Shown here piece by piece: positions 33,736-42,986 of a stretch of 64,000 nucleotides of DNA. How positions within the stretch are numbered: position 1 is the first letter of the stretch; every line of letters starts with the position of its first letter. The notes below the pieces were generated by a model. The model did no database searches and was not told the DNA's origin. It worked only from the letters and a program-made list of their open reading frames with translations. Location of the stretch: NCBI RefSeq assembly GCF_035621455.1, contig NZ_CP141822.1:372001-436000 (forward strand), given 5' to 3'. A program made the position numbers and the translations under genes. The DNA is from Vibrio natriegens NBRC 15636 = ATCC 14048 = DSM 759. GTDB taxonomy: Bacteria; Pseudomonadota; Gammaproteobacteria; Enterobacterales; Vibrionaceae.

Positions 33736-35385
33736 ATGTATAAGGACTTTTTTGGGTTTGTAGAGCAACCTTTTTCGATTGTTCCAAACTCTCGTTATTT
33801 GTATCTGAGTCAACGTCATAAAGAAGCGATTACGCACCTCAAAGCCGGATTGGGTGATGGGGGCGGATTTGCCATGTTGACCGGAGAAGTAGGGACGGGG
33901 AAAACCACCGTGGCGAAAGCCATGTTGGCCAACTTGGACGAGACCACCAAGGCGGGTTTGATTCTTAATCCAACGTTTTCGACTCGAGATCTTCTGGAGG
34001 CGATTTGTGATGAATTTAAAATTGTCTATCCGCAAGGTGCGACGTTAAAACAGTTAAACCAAGTGATTCATCAATACCTGCTGCACAACCATAATGCTGG
34101 CTGGCAAACCTTGTTGGTTATTGATGAAGCGCAGCATCTGGTCGCGGATGTGTTAGAGCAACTTCGCTTGCTGACGAATTTAGAAACAGAGACCCGCAAG
34201 CTGCTTAAAGTCCTTTTGGTGGGTCAGCCAGAGTTACAACGCTTATTACAAACCACCCAGCTACGCCAGCTAGCTCAGAGAATTACCGGTCGTTACCACC
34301 TCTTGCCTTTGGATGAAAAAGAAACCGAGGATTACATCGCGTTCCGGCTTCATACGGCGGGTGGCAATCAACAGTTATTTAATCGTAGTTCGACCAAACT
34401 GATCGCCAAGTACAGTCATGGTATTCCCAGGCTGATTAACCTCATTTGCGATAAAGCTCTTAACATGAGCTATCACCAGGGCAGCACAGTTGTAGACAAG
34501 CAGACCGTTTTGCGCGCTTGTGAAGAGGTTATGCAATTTCAGGCCGATATTTATCAGCAAGACAACAAATCTGGACAAATGGTATCTCGTCGTTCATTTA
34601 GCTGGCCAGCTTGGGGAACCGCTGCCATTGGGGTAGCTGCCGCGCTTGGAGTCGGTTGGGCGGTCATTAATCATATGCCGATGAAGCCCATTTCCCAGTT
34701 TGTCGAAGAGACCGTTGCCATCAATGCTCCTGAGCCGGTTGAGTCAGTTGAACCTGTCGTCGTGCGCGATCAGCTAAGCAATGAGCAACGCGAGTTACTG
34801 CTTTCACAAAAACAATCGAACCTTGCCGTGAACGACCTGTATAAATTGTGGGGCTACCGAGCTTCGGTACGCGATAACCTCTGCTTATCTGAGGCACAAT
34901 CGACCATGGTTTGTGAGAGGAAAATGGCGACTTGGCCGCTGTTGATGAAGCAAAATAGACCCGTGATCTTGGAGCTGAATTATCAAGGCGATATTGGTTA
35001 TGTGATTCTCTACGCGGTAGGGAACGATAAAGTCGAAGTACTTAACGGTAAGCAGCGTTTGCGCCTCCCTCTCTCCTGGTTAAAACCGATGTGGCAGGGA
35101 AATATTATCGAGCTGTGGCAATCGCCGCTTAAAGAAACCTTGCGGTTAGATATGGAAGGGCCTGCTATAGAAGTTTTAGACCAGCTACTTGCTGAGGCGG
35201 TAAGCGAATTACCTTTAGGCACCTCCATTTTTGATTCAGAAATGAAAGAACGCGTCGAACTGTTTCAACGCTGGCAAGGCATTGGTGTTGACGGTATCGC
35301 GGGTCAGCGCACGCTAGAGCGATTACAGCAAAATGTGCAGCCTAACGCGCCAACTCTGGCAAGCATAGATAAGGAGGATGCGTAA
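33736..35385 (+). CDS. gspA: Type II secretion accessory ATPase GspA/ExeA
   Basis: Inner-membrane ATPase that, with GspB, helps place the type II secretin through the peptidoglycan. Residues about 1-270 form an AAA domain (Walker A GEVGTGKT at 50-57; Walker B LLVIDEAQHL). A single membrane helix lies near 290-310 (AAIGVAAALGVGWAVI). The periplasmic part ends in a peptidoglycan-binding domain (RVELFQRWQGIGVDGIAGQR). GGAG five bases before the ATG at 33736 supports the start. TAATG overlap with gspB. The main gsp cluster is not in view. Confidence 0.92.
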   Translation: MYKDFFGFVEQPFSIVPNSRYLYLSQRHKEAITHLKAGLGDGGGFAMLTGEVGTGKTTVAKAMLANLDETTKAGLILNPTFSTRDLLEAICDEFKIVYPQGATLKQLNQVIHQYLLHNHNAGWQTLLVIDEAQHLVADVLEQLRLLTNLETETRKLLKVLLVGQPELQRLLQTTQLRQLAQRITGRYHLLPLDEKETEDYIAFRLHTAGGNQQLFNRSSTKLIAKYSHGIPRLINLICDKALNMSYHQGSTVVDKQTVLRACEEVMQFQADIYQQDNKSGQMVSRRSFSWPAWGTAAIGVAAALGVGWAVINHMPMKPISQFVEETVAINAPEPVESVEPVVVRDQLSNEQRELLLSQKQSNLAVNDLYKLWGYRASVRDNLCLSEAQSTMVCERKMATWPLLMKQNRPVILELNYQGDIGYVILYAVGNDKVEVLNGKQRLRLPLSWLKPMWQGNIIELWQSPLKETLRLDMEGPAIEVLDQLLAEAVSELPLGTSIFDSEMKERVELFQRWQGIGVDGIAGQRTLERLQQNVQPNAPTLASIDKEDA

Positions 35386-36056
35386 TGTCTTTAGCCAAGC
35401 ATGCAAGTTTGCTGCTTTTGCCTATAGGTATTTCTGCCCTTGGCACTGCCTGGTATCTGGAAAAGCTGACTCCTAAAACTCAAGCTGCGACACCTGTGGC
35501 TGTTGCCGTAGCGGAGGTTGTACAGCCGTTTGAAGTATTGGACTATCCAGATGTCAGCCAACTGGCGCAACTGCCAAGAGAGTGGCCTAGTGCGGAATTA
35601 TCAGGTGATATGGGAAGCTACATGCCATCAGAAGAGTATGTCAGCAGCAATCAGGGCACTGCATCCCCGGTGGCACAAAATCAAGCCAGCGATGACGATT
35701 TAGACTTCACTTTGGATGATATCGATTTATCGTCACTGTCGCCGGATTTGGCAATGAAGGTGGAGAACGCATTGTCCAAGAGCGGAAGTGCAACGTCGCA
35801 GCGCTCAACGCCAGTTAACGATTTGGAGGGGAATGCCCAGCAGTGGCAGGGTCGTCTTCCAGCACTCAACTTACAAACACACATGTACGCCAGTGATTCC
35901 CAACGACGTTGGGTGAAAATCAATAATGTGGAATATCACCAAGGTGATGTGGTGGATGGTCAGGTCACACTGAAAGAGATTCAGCCACAAGCGGTGATTG
36001 TTGAGTTTGAGGGAGAACAGATTCGGATCCCGGCACTTTATGAGTGGGAAGGGTAA
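35385..36056 (+). CDS. gspB: Type II secretion accessory protein GspB/ExeB
   Basis: Partner of GspA. The 223-residue protein has a signal-anchor helix (about 7-25, LLLLPIGISALGTAWYL), a Pro/Ala/Asp-rich linker, and a C-terminal periplasmic T2SSB domain (LPALNLQTHMYASDSQRRWV; GEQIRIPALYEW). Its ATG overlaps the gspA stop by one base. Confidence 0.9.
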   Translation: MSLAKHASLLLLPIGISALGTAWYLEKLTPKTQAATPVAVAVAEVVQPFEVLDYPDVSQLAQLPREWPSAELSGDMGSYMPSEEYVSSNQGTASPVAQNQASDDDLDFTLDDIDLSSLSPDLAMKVENALSKSGSATSQRSTPVNDLEGNAQQWQGRLPALNLQTHMYASDSQRRWVKINNVEYHQGDVVDGQVTLKEIQPQAVIVEFEGEQIRIPALYEWEG

Positions 36057-36072
36057 CTGAGTCCAAATAAGC

Positions 36073-36099
36073 AAAAGGCCACAATCATGTGGCCTTTTT
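36073..36099. terminator. Bidirectional terminator
   Basis: AAAAGGCCACA and TGTGGCCTTTTT pair around ATCA, flanked by A and T runs. It ends gspAB and the convergent ygiM-like gene. Confidence 0.9.
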
Positions 36100-36121
36100 A
36101 GTATTCAATGCGAGGGAGCGA

Positions 36122-36733
36122 TTATGCCCAACCTGCTGGAGAACGCTTTTTGCGTGGCATTAGATGAGGCAAGACCAAACCAAACAGCAGGCCAAGACCT
36201 GCAACACCACCACCGTAGGTGAAGTACTTCAGCAGCATGTCATCTTTTTGCGTATCAAGTTTAGCGCGCAGCTCACGATTTTCTGTTTCAATCGAAGTCA
36301 GTTGGTCGCTGATCTCTGAATACTTGTTCTCAAGATCAGAGATTTGTTGATTACGCGTTTCTAGTGAGGTCACAAGGCCCGCTTTTTCTGTGTCTGAAGT
36401 CTGGCGAGCATTGGCCAGTTGTTCTTTCACTTCAGCAAGCTCTTTTTCAATACGAGGTAGGCGAATTGCCATGCTTTCTTTGTTAGTGACAAATTTGCTT
36501 TGCACCCAGCCAGTACGGCCGCGGGAGTCACGAACTTGTGTATAGCCGGTCTCTTTATTCGCGCTTAGTAGTTGTACTTGCGAACCTGCGTCGACACTAC
36601 CAATAATTCGGTAAGTGTTGTTTGGACCTGAGTGCATAAAAGTGAATAGGTCATCAGAAATATAACGGTTTGCAGCTAGGGCCGTTGGCGCTGCTAGCAA
36701 AGTAAACAAAACCGTGATGATTAGTTTTTTCAC
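36122..36733 (-). CDS. ygiM: SH3-domain protein, YgiM family
   Basis: A 203-residue envelope protein: signal peptide ending ALAA (about 1-20), bacterial SH3 domain (about 21-90, RYISDDLFTFMHSGPNNTYR; GRTGWVQSKFV), coiled coil (about 95-170), membrane helix (about 173-193, YGGGVAGLGLLFGLVLPHLM) and basic tail. It matches E. coli YgiM over its whole length, including the C-terminal helix. A GTG start at 36733 is chosen because AAGGGA lies six bases upstream and it opens the signal peptide. Role unknown. Next to cca in E. coli too. Confidence 0.9.
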   Translation of the reverse strand: MKKLIITVLFTLLAAPTALAANRYISDDLFTFMHSGPNNTYRIIGSVDAGSQVQLLSANKETGYTQVRDSRGRTGWVQSKFVTNKESMAIRLPRIEKELAEVKEQLANARQTSDTEKAGLVTSLETRNQQISDLENKYSEISDQLTSIETENRELRAKLDTQKDDMLLKYFTYGGGVAGLGLLFGLVLPHLMPRKKRSPAGWA

Positions 36734-36838
36734 AGTAAATCCCTTAACGATTTTTCTTGGATACAGCGTTGGCACCGAATTATTGGAGCCGGAATTAGAC
36801 GAATAGTATGCAGTTTCAAACTTTGGTGCAACAAAGAA

Positions 36839-36855
36839 GGGAGGCAAAGCCTCCC
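36839..36855 (-). terminator. Terminator of the pit gene
   Basis: GGGAGGC and GCCTCCC pair around three bases; on the minus strand TTCTTTG follows. It lies 61 bases past the phosphate-transporter stop. Confidence 0.7.
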
Positions 36856-36915
36856 TTTCTGTGCGTTTGGGTCAATAATGACAAAGCGCTTACATTCTAT
36901 TGACGGATGTCTTAA

Positions 36916-38175
36916 TTACGAAAACATTGCTTGAATGCCGTAGAAGAAGACCACTGCCAATAGTGCACCCGCTGGTAGAGTAACAATCCATGAAGCAACG
37001 ATGTTACGAACCACACCTAGGTTTAGTGCTGCAATACCGCGAGCAAAACCTACACCCAGAACCGCACCAACCAGTGTTTGAGTGGTTGAAATTGGCAGAC
37101 CTGTACCAGACGCCAGAACAACGGTACATGCCGTCGCTAGCTGCGCTGCAAAGCCACGGCTTGGTGTTAGTTCAGTAATACCTGTACCAACGGTTGCCAT
37201 TACTTTGTGGCCCAGAGTCGCAAGGCCCACAACGATACCGATACCACCTAGTGGAAGAATCCACCATGCGATTGTGCTCTTAGATGTGATTTCACCCATG
37301 TGCTCAACTGTTGATACTACCGCTGAAAGAGGGCCAATCGCGTTTGCTACGTCGTTCGAACCGTGTGCAAATGCCATCGCACAAGCTGTGATAACCATTA
37401 GCACACTGAAGATGCCTTCAACACCAGAGAAGCTGTGGTCATCTTCGCGGTTAGCAAATTTCTTCTGAATGTAGAAGTAGCCGCCAGCCATTACAATTGC
37501 CGATACCGCAGCCGCCCACATCCAGGCTTCACCGTTGCTCAGGTGAAGACCAACGTGCTTAAGACCTTTTTTGATAGTAACCAGTGCAATCACCATTGTG
37601 GTGATAAACATGTAAACAGGCACAAAGCGTTTTGCATTAAATAGCGGATTTTCTGTATCAAAAATCAGGCGTTGTGCGCTGACAAAAATCACGTATGCAA
37701 AGAAGCCGGAGATAACTGGTGTAATGATCCAACTACCCACAATGCCCTGAACGCTGCCCCAGTCCACGGCTTCTGTACCTACAGATACACACGCAAAACC
37801 GATGATCGCACCGATGATTGAGTGAGTGGTTGATACTGGCCAGCCCATGTAAGACGCTAGCAGTAGCCATGTGCCGGCAGCAAGTAGCGCAGACATCATA
37901 CCGAAGACAAGAACGTCAGGCTGGTGAGCAAATAGAGATGTTTCGATAACACCTTTACGGATAGTGTCGGTTACTTCACCGCCTGCAAGATATGCACCCG
38001 CAAATTCAAAGATCATCGCAATGATGATAGCTTGTTTTACGGTTAGCGCTTTTGAACCTACCGATGTACCCATCGCATTGGCAACGTCGTTCGCGCCAAT
38101 ACCAATCGCCATCATGAAACCAAAAATCGCTGCAACAATAATCAGGACAGTGCCGTAGTTCGCAAGGATATCCAT
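36916..38175 (-). CDS. pit: Low-affinity inorganic phosphate transporter (Pit family)
   Basis: A 419-residue inner-membrane transporter with about ten helices and the duplicated PiT signature: IGANDVANAMGTSVGSKALT near the N-terminus and AHGSNDVANAIGPLSAVV in the C-terminal half. Further family motifs are PVSTTHSIIGAIIGF and PISTTQTLVGAVLGV. Uptake is probably driven by H+ or Na+ with metal-phosphate. It follows a DUF47 gene, a common pairing. Confidence 0.94.
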   Translation of the reverse strand: MDILANYGTVLIIVAAIFGFMMAIGIGANDVANAMGTSVGSKALTVKQAIIIAMIFEFAGAYLAGGEVTDTIRKGVIETSLFAHQPDVLVFGMMSALLAAGTWLLLASYMGWPVSTTHSIIGAIIGFACVSVGTEAVDWGSVQGIVGSWIITPVISGFFAYVIFVSAQRLIFDTENPLFNAKRFVPVYMFITTMVIALVTIKKGLKHVGLHLSNGEAWMWAAAVSAIVMAGGYFYIQKKFANREDDHSFSGVEGIFSVLMVITACAMAFAHGSNDVANAIGPLSAVVSTVEHMGEITSKSTIAWWILPLGGIGIVVGLATLGHKVMATVGTGITELTPSRGFAAQLATACTVVLASGTGLPISTTQTLVGAVLGVGFARGIAALNLGVVRNIVASWIVTLPAGALLAVVFFYGIQAMFS

Positions 38176-38234
38176 CGTAATACCTAGTTGTTTTATAACA
38201 AGCGGAACAAAATTTTACGCGCGCCAAATCGAAA

Positions 38235-38256
38235 GACGATGAAAACAGTCATCGTC
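38235..38256 (-). repeat. Hairpin between the DUF47 gene and pit
   Basis: GACGATGA and TCATCGTC pair perfectly around six bases. On the minus strand TTTCGATTTGG follows, so it may attenuate transcription into pit. Confidence 0.45.
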
Positions 38257-38305
38257 CTTATGACACGTGTGTATTATGCTCTTCGTTATGTCGTTAACTT
38301 ATGTT

Positions 38306-38992
38306 TTAAGATCGAGATAGCATGACTTCCAAACGAGCACCTACGCGCTGCGCTTGGTCGGCAATACCACCTACCCATTCAAGAATCTTATACAAGAACA
38401 TGACATCGATAGGGTTCATGTCAGATTCAATCGCCATCAATTGTTGACGAAGTTCAATCTGCATAGCATCGGTATCATCTTCGATGACGTCTAACTGATG
38501 AATCATTTCAGCAACGAGTGTTACTTCACGGCCTTTAAAGCCTGTTTCTAATAGTTCATCAAGTTCATTAATTACCTTTTGCGCCTGATTAGCCGCGTCA
38601 AGACAACGTTGAACGTAAGCGAGGAAATTTGGCTGGAGAGCCTCAGGAATGACAAGTTGACGACCATATACACGGCCAGCAATGTCTTTCGCCAAGTTGG
38701 CAAGTTTGTCTTGTTGAGTCAGAAGCTCAAGCATGTCAGTACGGTCTACTGGCATAAACAAACCGCGAGGCAGTTTTAGACGGATTTCACGTTTCAGAAC
38801 ATCCGCTTCTTTCTCAAGGTGAGAAATTTGAGCACGGATCTCTGCTGCTTTTTCCCAGTCTCCCTTTGAAGAAACTTCAAAGAACTTCACCAGGTGTGAA
38901 CAACATTCGTTGACACACACAACGTGGCGTTGCAAAGGCTTAATAGGGGACTTTGCAAATAACCCCATAATTGTATTTACTGGCATGGTCAT
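38306..38992 (-). CDS. DUF47/PhoU-like protein (TIGR00153 family)
   Basis: A 228-residue all-helical cytoplasmic protein related to PhoU (MGLFAKSPIKPLQRHVVCVN; LSHLEKEADVLKREIRLKLP-type segment; FMPVDRTDMLELLTQQDKLA). These proteins are thought to modulate the adjacent Pit transporter. Two ATGs six bases apart are possible; MPVNTIMGLF (38986) matches relatives best, but AGG spacing slightly favours 38992. It is the first gene of the DUF47-pit pair. Confidence 0.9.
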   Translation of the reverse strand: MTMPVNTIMGLFAKSPIKPLQRHVVCVNECCSHLVKFFEVSSKGDWEKAAEIRAQISHLEKEADVLKREIRLKLPRGLFMPVDRTDMLELLTQQDKLANLAKDIAGRVYGRQLVIPEALQPNFLAYVQRCLDAANQAQKVINELDELLETGFKGREVTLVAEMIHQLDVIEDDTDAMQIELRQQLMAIESDMNPIDVMFLYKILEWVGGIADQAQRVGARLEVMLSRS

Positions 38993-39198
38993 TCAACCTA
39001 ATAACTATAACCTAAAAAAAACATACACCATTTCTTTGGTCTTGGCGAAATGTTGAGCGATGGCTATAAAGGCGCGCATGTTAACGCATTAAATCGCTCT
39101 TTAAAACTGTTTTAGATCATCATTCGAGTGATATTTCTTTCTTGCCGTGTAAGAAAATACGCAATATCCTGTTTCTATCTGCTTTGAAAGGTATAGCT

Positions 39199-40731
39199 AT
39201 GGAAACCGAAATAGAACTGAAGTTTTTTGTTTCTCCTGAATTTTCAGAAACTTTAAAGGAAAAAATTTCTGAGACAAAAGTACTTCAGCATAGTTGTCGT
39301 GACTTGGGTAACACCTACTTTGATACTGCCGATAAATGGTTAAGAAAGCATGACATTGGTTTAAGAATTCGCCGTTTTGATGATGTATTTGTTCAAACAG
39401 TGAAAACCGCAGGACGCGTCGTCGCTGGTTTACACCAAAGACCAGAATACAATGCTGAGCACACGAGCGATGAGCCCGATCTCACACTTCATCCTTCTGA
39501 TATCTGGCCTGCTGGTAAAGATGTCGAGACCTTACAATCCGAACTCACTCCGTTATTTTCGACTAATTTCACTCGCGAGCAGTGGCTAATTGGTATGCCT
39601 GATGGCAGCCAGGTTGAAGTGGCCTTTGACCAAGGTATGGTTATCGCTAAAGGTGATGATGGAGAAGACAGACAAGAGCCGATTTGCGAAGTCGAACTGG
39701 AACTCAAATCGGGACAAACCGATGCTCTGTTTACATTGGCTCGTAGCTTTTGCGAGCAAGGTGGCATGCGTCTCGGGAATTTAAGCAAAGCGGCCAAAGG
39801 TTATCGCTTGGCAACCGGATACACGGGTGATGAGGTAAAACCGCTGGCGTTAGTCGACAGCCGCAGCACAGACACCGTGGAATATTGTCTGATCAACTCG
39901 TTAGAGCACGCGTTGTCCCACTGGCACTACCATGAGCAAATCTATTCGGAACGTGATTGTGTCGAAGCACTTCGCGAAATCAGCAATGCGCTTCGATTTA
40001 TTCGTCAGACCTTAACCATATTTGGTGGCGTTGTCCCACGTCGAGCCAGTGCTATTCTGCGTCAGGAACTAAAATGGCTGGAAGAAGAGCTTACATGGTT
40101 AGACGAACATGCTCACCTTGAAGAGTTACTTGATGACAAAGGTAACGTGTTACGTAAGCTTGATGCCCGCAAGTTCTTGGTTTCGGAGCTAACCCAGCAA
40201 CTGCAAGAACTCCCAAGCCGTGAAGAAGTGCTAGAGCTGTTAAGTTCAGCTCGTTACACCGGCTTATTGCTTGATCTGAGCCGTTGGATCCTTGCTCGCG
40301 GCTGGCAGCCATTTTTGGATGAAAAAGCACGAGAAAAAATGGCGAGCAACATCTTGCCATTTTCTGTCACGCAACTGGATCGCACTTGGGCAGAGTTGAT
40401 GGAAGCGTTCCCCGCAGAGCGTGATTTGTCTGCGCAGGATTATGTTGACCAGCGTTATCGCTTACTTCGCAATCTCTACACCGGAATCGGATTCGCGAGC
40501 CTGTATAACAGCGACGAGCGTAATAGCTTCCGTCTTCCATGGGCGGATCTGGTTCACGGTATCGATGATTTGTTGATGCTGAATCATTTGTTGCCGCTGG
40601 TGGACATGCTACAAGCTGATGAAAAAGAGCAGCTAGAACGATGGTTGCACCGTCAAGAGCGCTCTATCCTACATGCTATGGATCAAACCCGAGCCATCAG
40701 CGTTGAGACACAGCCTTACTGGCGAGAGTGA
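39199..40731 (+). CDS. ygiF: CYTH-CHAD inorganic triphosphatase
   Basis: A 510-residue two-domain protein. The CYTH domain (about 1-205) opens METEIELKFFV with the ExExK motif at residues 4-8 and continues with the basic/acidic tunnel residues (DIGLRIRRFDD, CEVELELKSGQ, NLSKAAKGYRL). The CHAD domain (about 220-500) is helical and histidine-rich, known to bind polyphosphate. E. coli YgiF hydrolyses tripolyphosphate. The ATG at 39199 has GAAAGG upstream. As in E. coli it lies near glnE and hldE, here separated by two accessory genes. Confidence 0.9.
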   Translation: METEIELKFFVSPEFSETLKEKISETKVLQHSCRDLGNTYFDTADKWLRKHDIGLRIRRFDDVFVQTVKTAGRVVAGLHQRPEYNAEHTSDEPDLTLHPSDIWPAGKDVETLQSELTPLFSTNFTREQWLIGMPDGSQVEVAFDQGMVIAKGDDGEDRQEPICEVELELKSGQTDALFTLARSFCEQGGMRLGNLSKAAKGYRLATGYTGDEVKPLALVDSRSTDTVEYCLINSLEHALSHWHYHEQIYSERDCVEALREISNALRFIRQTLTIFGGVVPRRASAILRQELKWLEEELTWLDEHAHLEELLDDKGNVLRKLDARKFLVSELTQQLQELPSREEVLELLSSARYTGLLLDLSRWILARGWQPFLDEKAREKMASNILPFSVTQLDRTWAELMEAFPAERDLSAQDYVDQRYRLLRNLYTGIGFASLYNSDERNSFRLPWADLVHGIDDLLMLNHLLPLVDMLQADEKEQLERWLHRQERSILHAMDQTRAISVETQPYWRE

Positions 40732-40764
40732 TAGCACCTCATCAACTGCGTATTGAAAACAATT

Positions 40765-40792
40765 AGGGCCTCCAGGCCCTATTTTTCTTTTT
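40765..40792 (+). terminator. Terminator of ygiF
   Basis: AGGGCCT-CC-AGGCCCT followed by ATTTTTCTTTTT. It overlaps the stop codon of the convergent channel gene. Confidence 0.8.
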
Positions 40793-41552
40793 GGCTCTGT
40801 TGCTCTTGTTGTCGCAGTTCAAGCTCATTTATCCGATTAAGGATCGTTTCTTGCTGTTCAACGAGTTTGTTCAACATATGCTCTGTATGCTTGGTTCGAT
40901 GATCTTCTTTCTTCGTTGGAGCCGTCACGATTGACGTGACCAAACCAGAGATCATGCCGAAGATCCCCACACCACAAACAATGATCACTACGGCGAGAAA
41001 TTTGCCACCACTGGTTACCGGATAATGGTCCCCATACCCTACGGTAGAGATAGTGACAAACACCCACCACAAAGCGTCAGCCCCGGTCCGAATGTTGGCT
41101 GCAGGATCTTTGGCTTCAATGAACAGCATCGTACTGGAACCCAGAGTTATTAAAATCACCATTAGTAACAGAATGGAAGCAACGGTTGTTTCTCGGCGAT
41201 TCTCCTTGAGTTGATGGAGAATGAATCTAGAAGAGCGCAGTACCAGTACCATGCGTAAAATATGGAAAACTCTGGCAAAGCGTAGTGGCTCGATCATTGG
41301 GATACTGGCCACAAAATCTATCCAGTGTAGTTTAAGGAAGTTCCACCGATTTGTGGCGCGGATCAAATCAATGGTCAGTTGTAAGAGAAAAATACTACAG
41401 ATTATGAAGTCGAGACCGATAAGTACTTGACGGGTTTCGCGATCGATCGAAAAAAATAACAGACCTGAGGTCACAAATAATGCCAGAAAGGACAGGACTA
41501 ATGACAAAAGTCCCATTGGGCGGGTACTGTCTTTGATATCGTTGTTTTTCAT
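40779..41552 (-). CDS. Voltage-gated-type potassium channel
   Basis: A 257-residue inner-membrane channel of the six-helix type. The pore carries the K+ selectivity filter TVGYGD between the last two helices. S1-S4 region: LVLSFLALFVTSGLLFF, DFIICSIFLLQLTIDLI, DFVASIPMIEPL, and an Arg-containing helix (FARVFHILRMVLVLRSSRFI) resembling an S4 sensor. A charged coiled coil (about 215-255) ends the protein and could drive assembly. GAGA precedes the ATG. Function in this organism is unknown; it is divergent from the chemoreceptor gene with 67 bases between. Confidence 0.87.
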   Translation of the reverse strand: MKNNDIKDSTRPMGLLSLVLSFLALFVTSGLLFFSIDRETRQVLIGLDFIICSIFLLQLTIDLIRATNRWNFLKLHWIDFVASIPMIEPLRFARVFHILRMVLVLRSSRFILHQLKENRRETTVASILLLMVILITLGSSTMLFIEAKDPAANIRTGADALWWVFVTISTVGYGDHYPVTSGGKFLAVVIIVCGVGIFGMISGLVTSIVTAPTKKEDHRTKHTEHMLNKLVEQQETILNRINELELRQQEQQSQKEK

Positions 41553-41619
41553 ACAAATCTCGAATTAATTCGCGTAACAGAATGACAAAAACTATATAAG
41601 ACTCGGTGGAGAACTGACA

Positions 41620-42876
41620 ATGGAAAAACTGGCATTTAAGCCGTGGGAAAGAGTCATATCCGACATTCGACTGGTACCAAAGATGGTCATGTTGATGGTC
41701 TTCAGTACTATTTTGATTGTGGCAAAGCAACTTTGGGATGCCAACACGTTTTACGATTCATTGTTGGCTGCGACGCAGAATACGGATATTGCTCAGCAGC
41801 ATTATGAGGCCTACCTGACTCAGGTTGTTTGGCAGACAGCGCTGCTCATCATTGTCTTTGTTGTTTTGTTGTTAGCCGCAGCACGTGTCATGTTACGTCA
41901 AACTCAATACCTGAATGATGCGATAAAACTGATGGCGAGCAAAAACTTATCGGTACCATTTGGTATGGATTGTAAGGATGAATACGGAGACGTGGCACGC
42001 GAGCTGGAAAAAACACGTCGCCAATTGCATGACGTAATCCAAATGCAAATCAACGCCTCAGATGAGCTCTCTGCGCTGACTGAAGTGATGACAATAAGCA
42101 TGTCAGAAACCAAAGAGTCGGCTCAGGAAGAGTTCAATGAAATAGACCAGCTTGCGACCGCCATGAGCGAAATGTCTTCTACGGTTCAAACGGTGGCAGA
42201 ACATGCCCAGCAGGCATCGATTCTCACCGAACAGGCGTCGTCTCAAGCGGTTTCTGGTCAACAATTCTTACAGAGCACTGTCGCTAAGATGAGTGAACTT
42301 TCTAAGGACATTGCCTCTTCTGCTCAGGCTGTTAATCAGGTGGAAGAACGCGTGGAAGCGATTGGCAGTGTTGTAGGAACCATTCAGGGCATTTCTGAAC
42401 AGACCAACCTATTGGCACTTAACGCTGCGATTGAAGCCGCACGAGCGGGTGAAGCGGGACGCGGTTTTGCGGTAGTCGCAGATGAAGTTCGCAACTTAGC
42501 ACAGCGCACGCAGCAGGCGACGATTGAGATTCAGGAAATGATTACTCACCTGCAAACCAGCGCAGAATCAGCCGTTGAACTGATGGAGAAAAGCGTGGTT
42601 GAGGCCGCGGAGGGCAATGAACTGGTCTCAAATGCTGGCACAGAGTTGGATGGCATTGTCACTCAGGTCACACAAATCAATGATATGAACTTCCAAATCG
42701 CCACGGCTTCTGGTCAGCAAAGTAGTGTCGCAGAGGAAATGAGCCAAAACCTGACTAACGTAAGAGAGCTGGTTGAAGCATCTGTGATTGTGGTGACCGA
42801 GTTACTGGAAACGTCTGAAACCATGCAAAATAACGCTGGAGAATTAGACAAGAAAATCAAGTCATTCAGTGTTTAA
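41620..42876 (+). CDS. Methyl-accepting chemotaxis protein with minimal periplasmic part
   Basis: A 418-residue chemoreceptor. Two membrane helices (about 22-38 and 71-89) enclose only about 30 periplasmic residues, too few for a normal ligand domain. A HAMP-like stretch follows (about 92-145), then the signalling hairpin with the conserved tip ([20 protein letters not shown] and [20 protein letters not shown]). No CheW-binding pentapeptide-type tail is evident. It may sense membrane or cytoplasmic state. GGAG precedes the ATG. Own terminator. Confidence 0.93.
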   Translation: MEKLAFKPWERVISDIRLVPKMVMLMVFSTILIVAKQLWDANTFYDSLLAATQNTDIAQQHYEAYLTQVVWQTALLIIVFVVLLLAAARVMLRQTQYLNDAIKLMASKNLSVPFGMDCKDEYGDVARELEKTRRQLHDVIQMQINASDELSALTEVMTISMSETKESAQEEFNEIDQLATAMSEMSSTVQTVAEHAQQASILTEQASSQAVSGQQFLQSTVAKMSELSKDIASSAQAVNQVEERVEAIGSVVGTIQGISEQTNLLALNAAIEAARAGEAGRGFAVVADEVRNLAQRTQQATIEIQEMITHLQTSAESAVELMEKSVVEAAEGNELVSNAGTELDGIVTQVTQINDMNFQIATASGQQSSVAEEMSQNLTNVRELVEASVIVVTELLETSETMQNNAGELDKKIKSFSV

Positions 42877-42896
42877 TGCATATAGCTTTTGATAAT

Positions 42897-42926
42897 ACGC
42901 CCACAAACCTTTTGTGGGCGTTTTTA
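42897..42926 (+). terminator. Terminator of the chemoreceptor gene
   Basis: CGCCCACAAA and TTTGTGGGCG pair around CCT, followed by TTTTTATTT. Confidence 0.88.
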
Positions 42927-42986
42927 TTTGCTGCAACTCTGGTATAACTTAAAGCTCATTCATCGTGCTTTTCACAAGGAAGAAAA

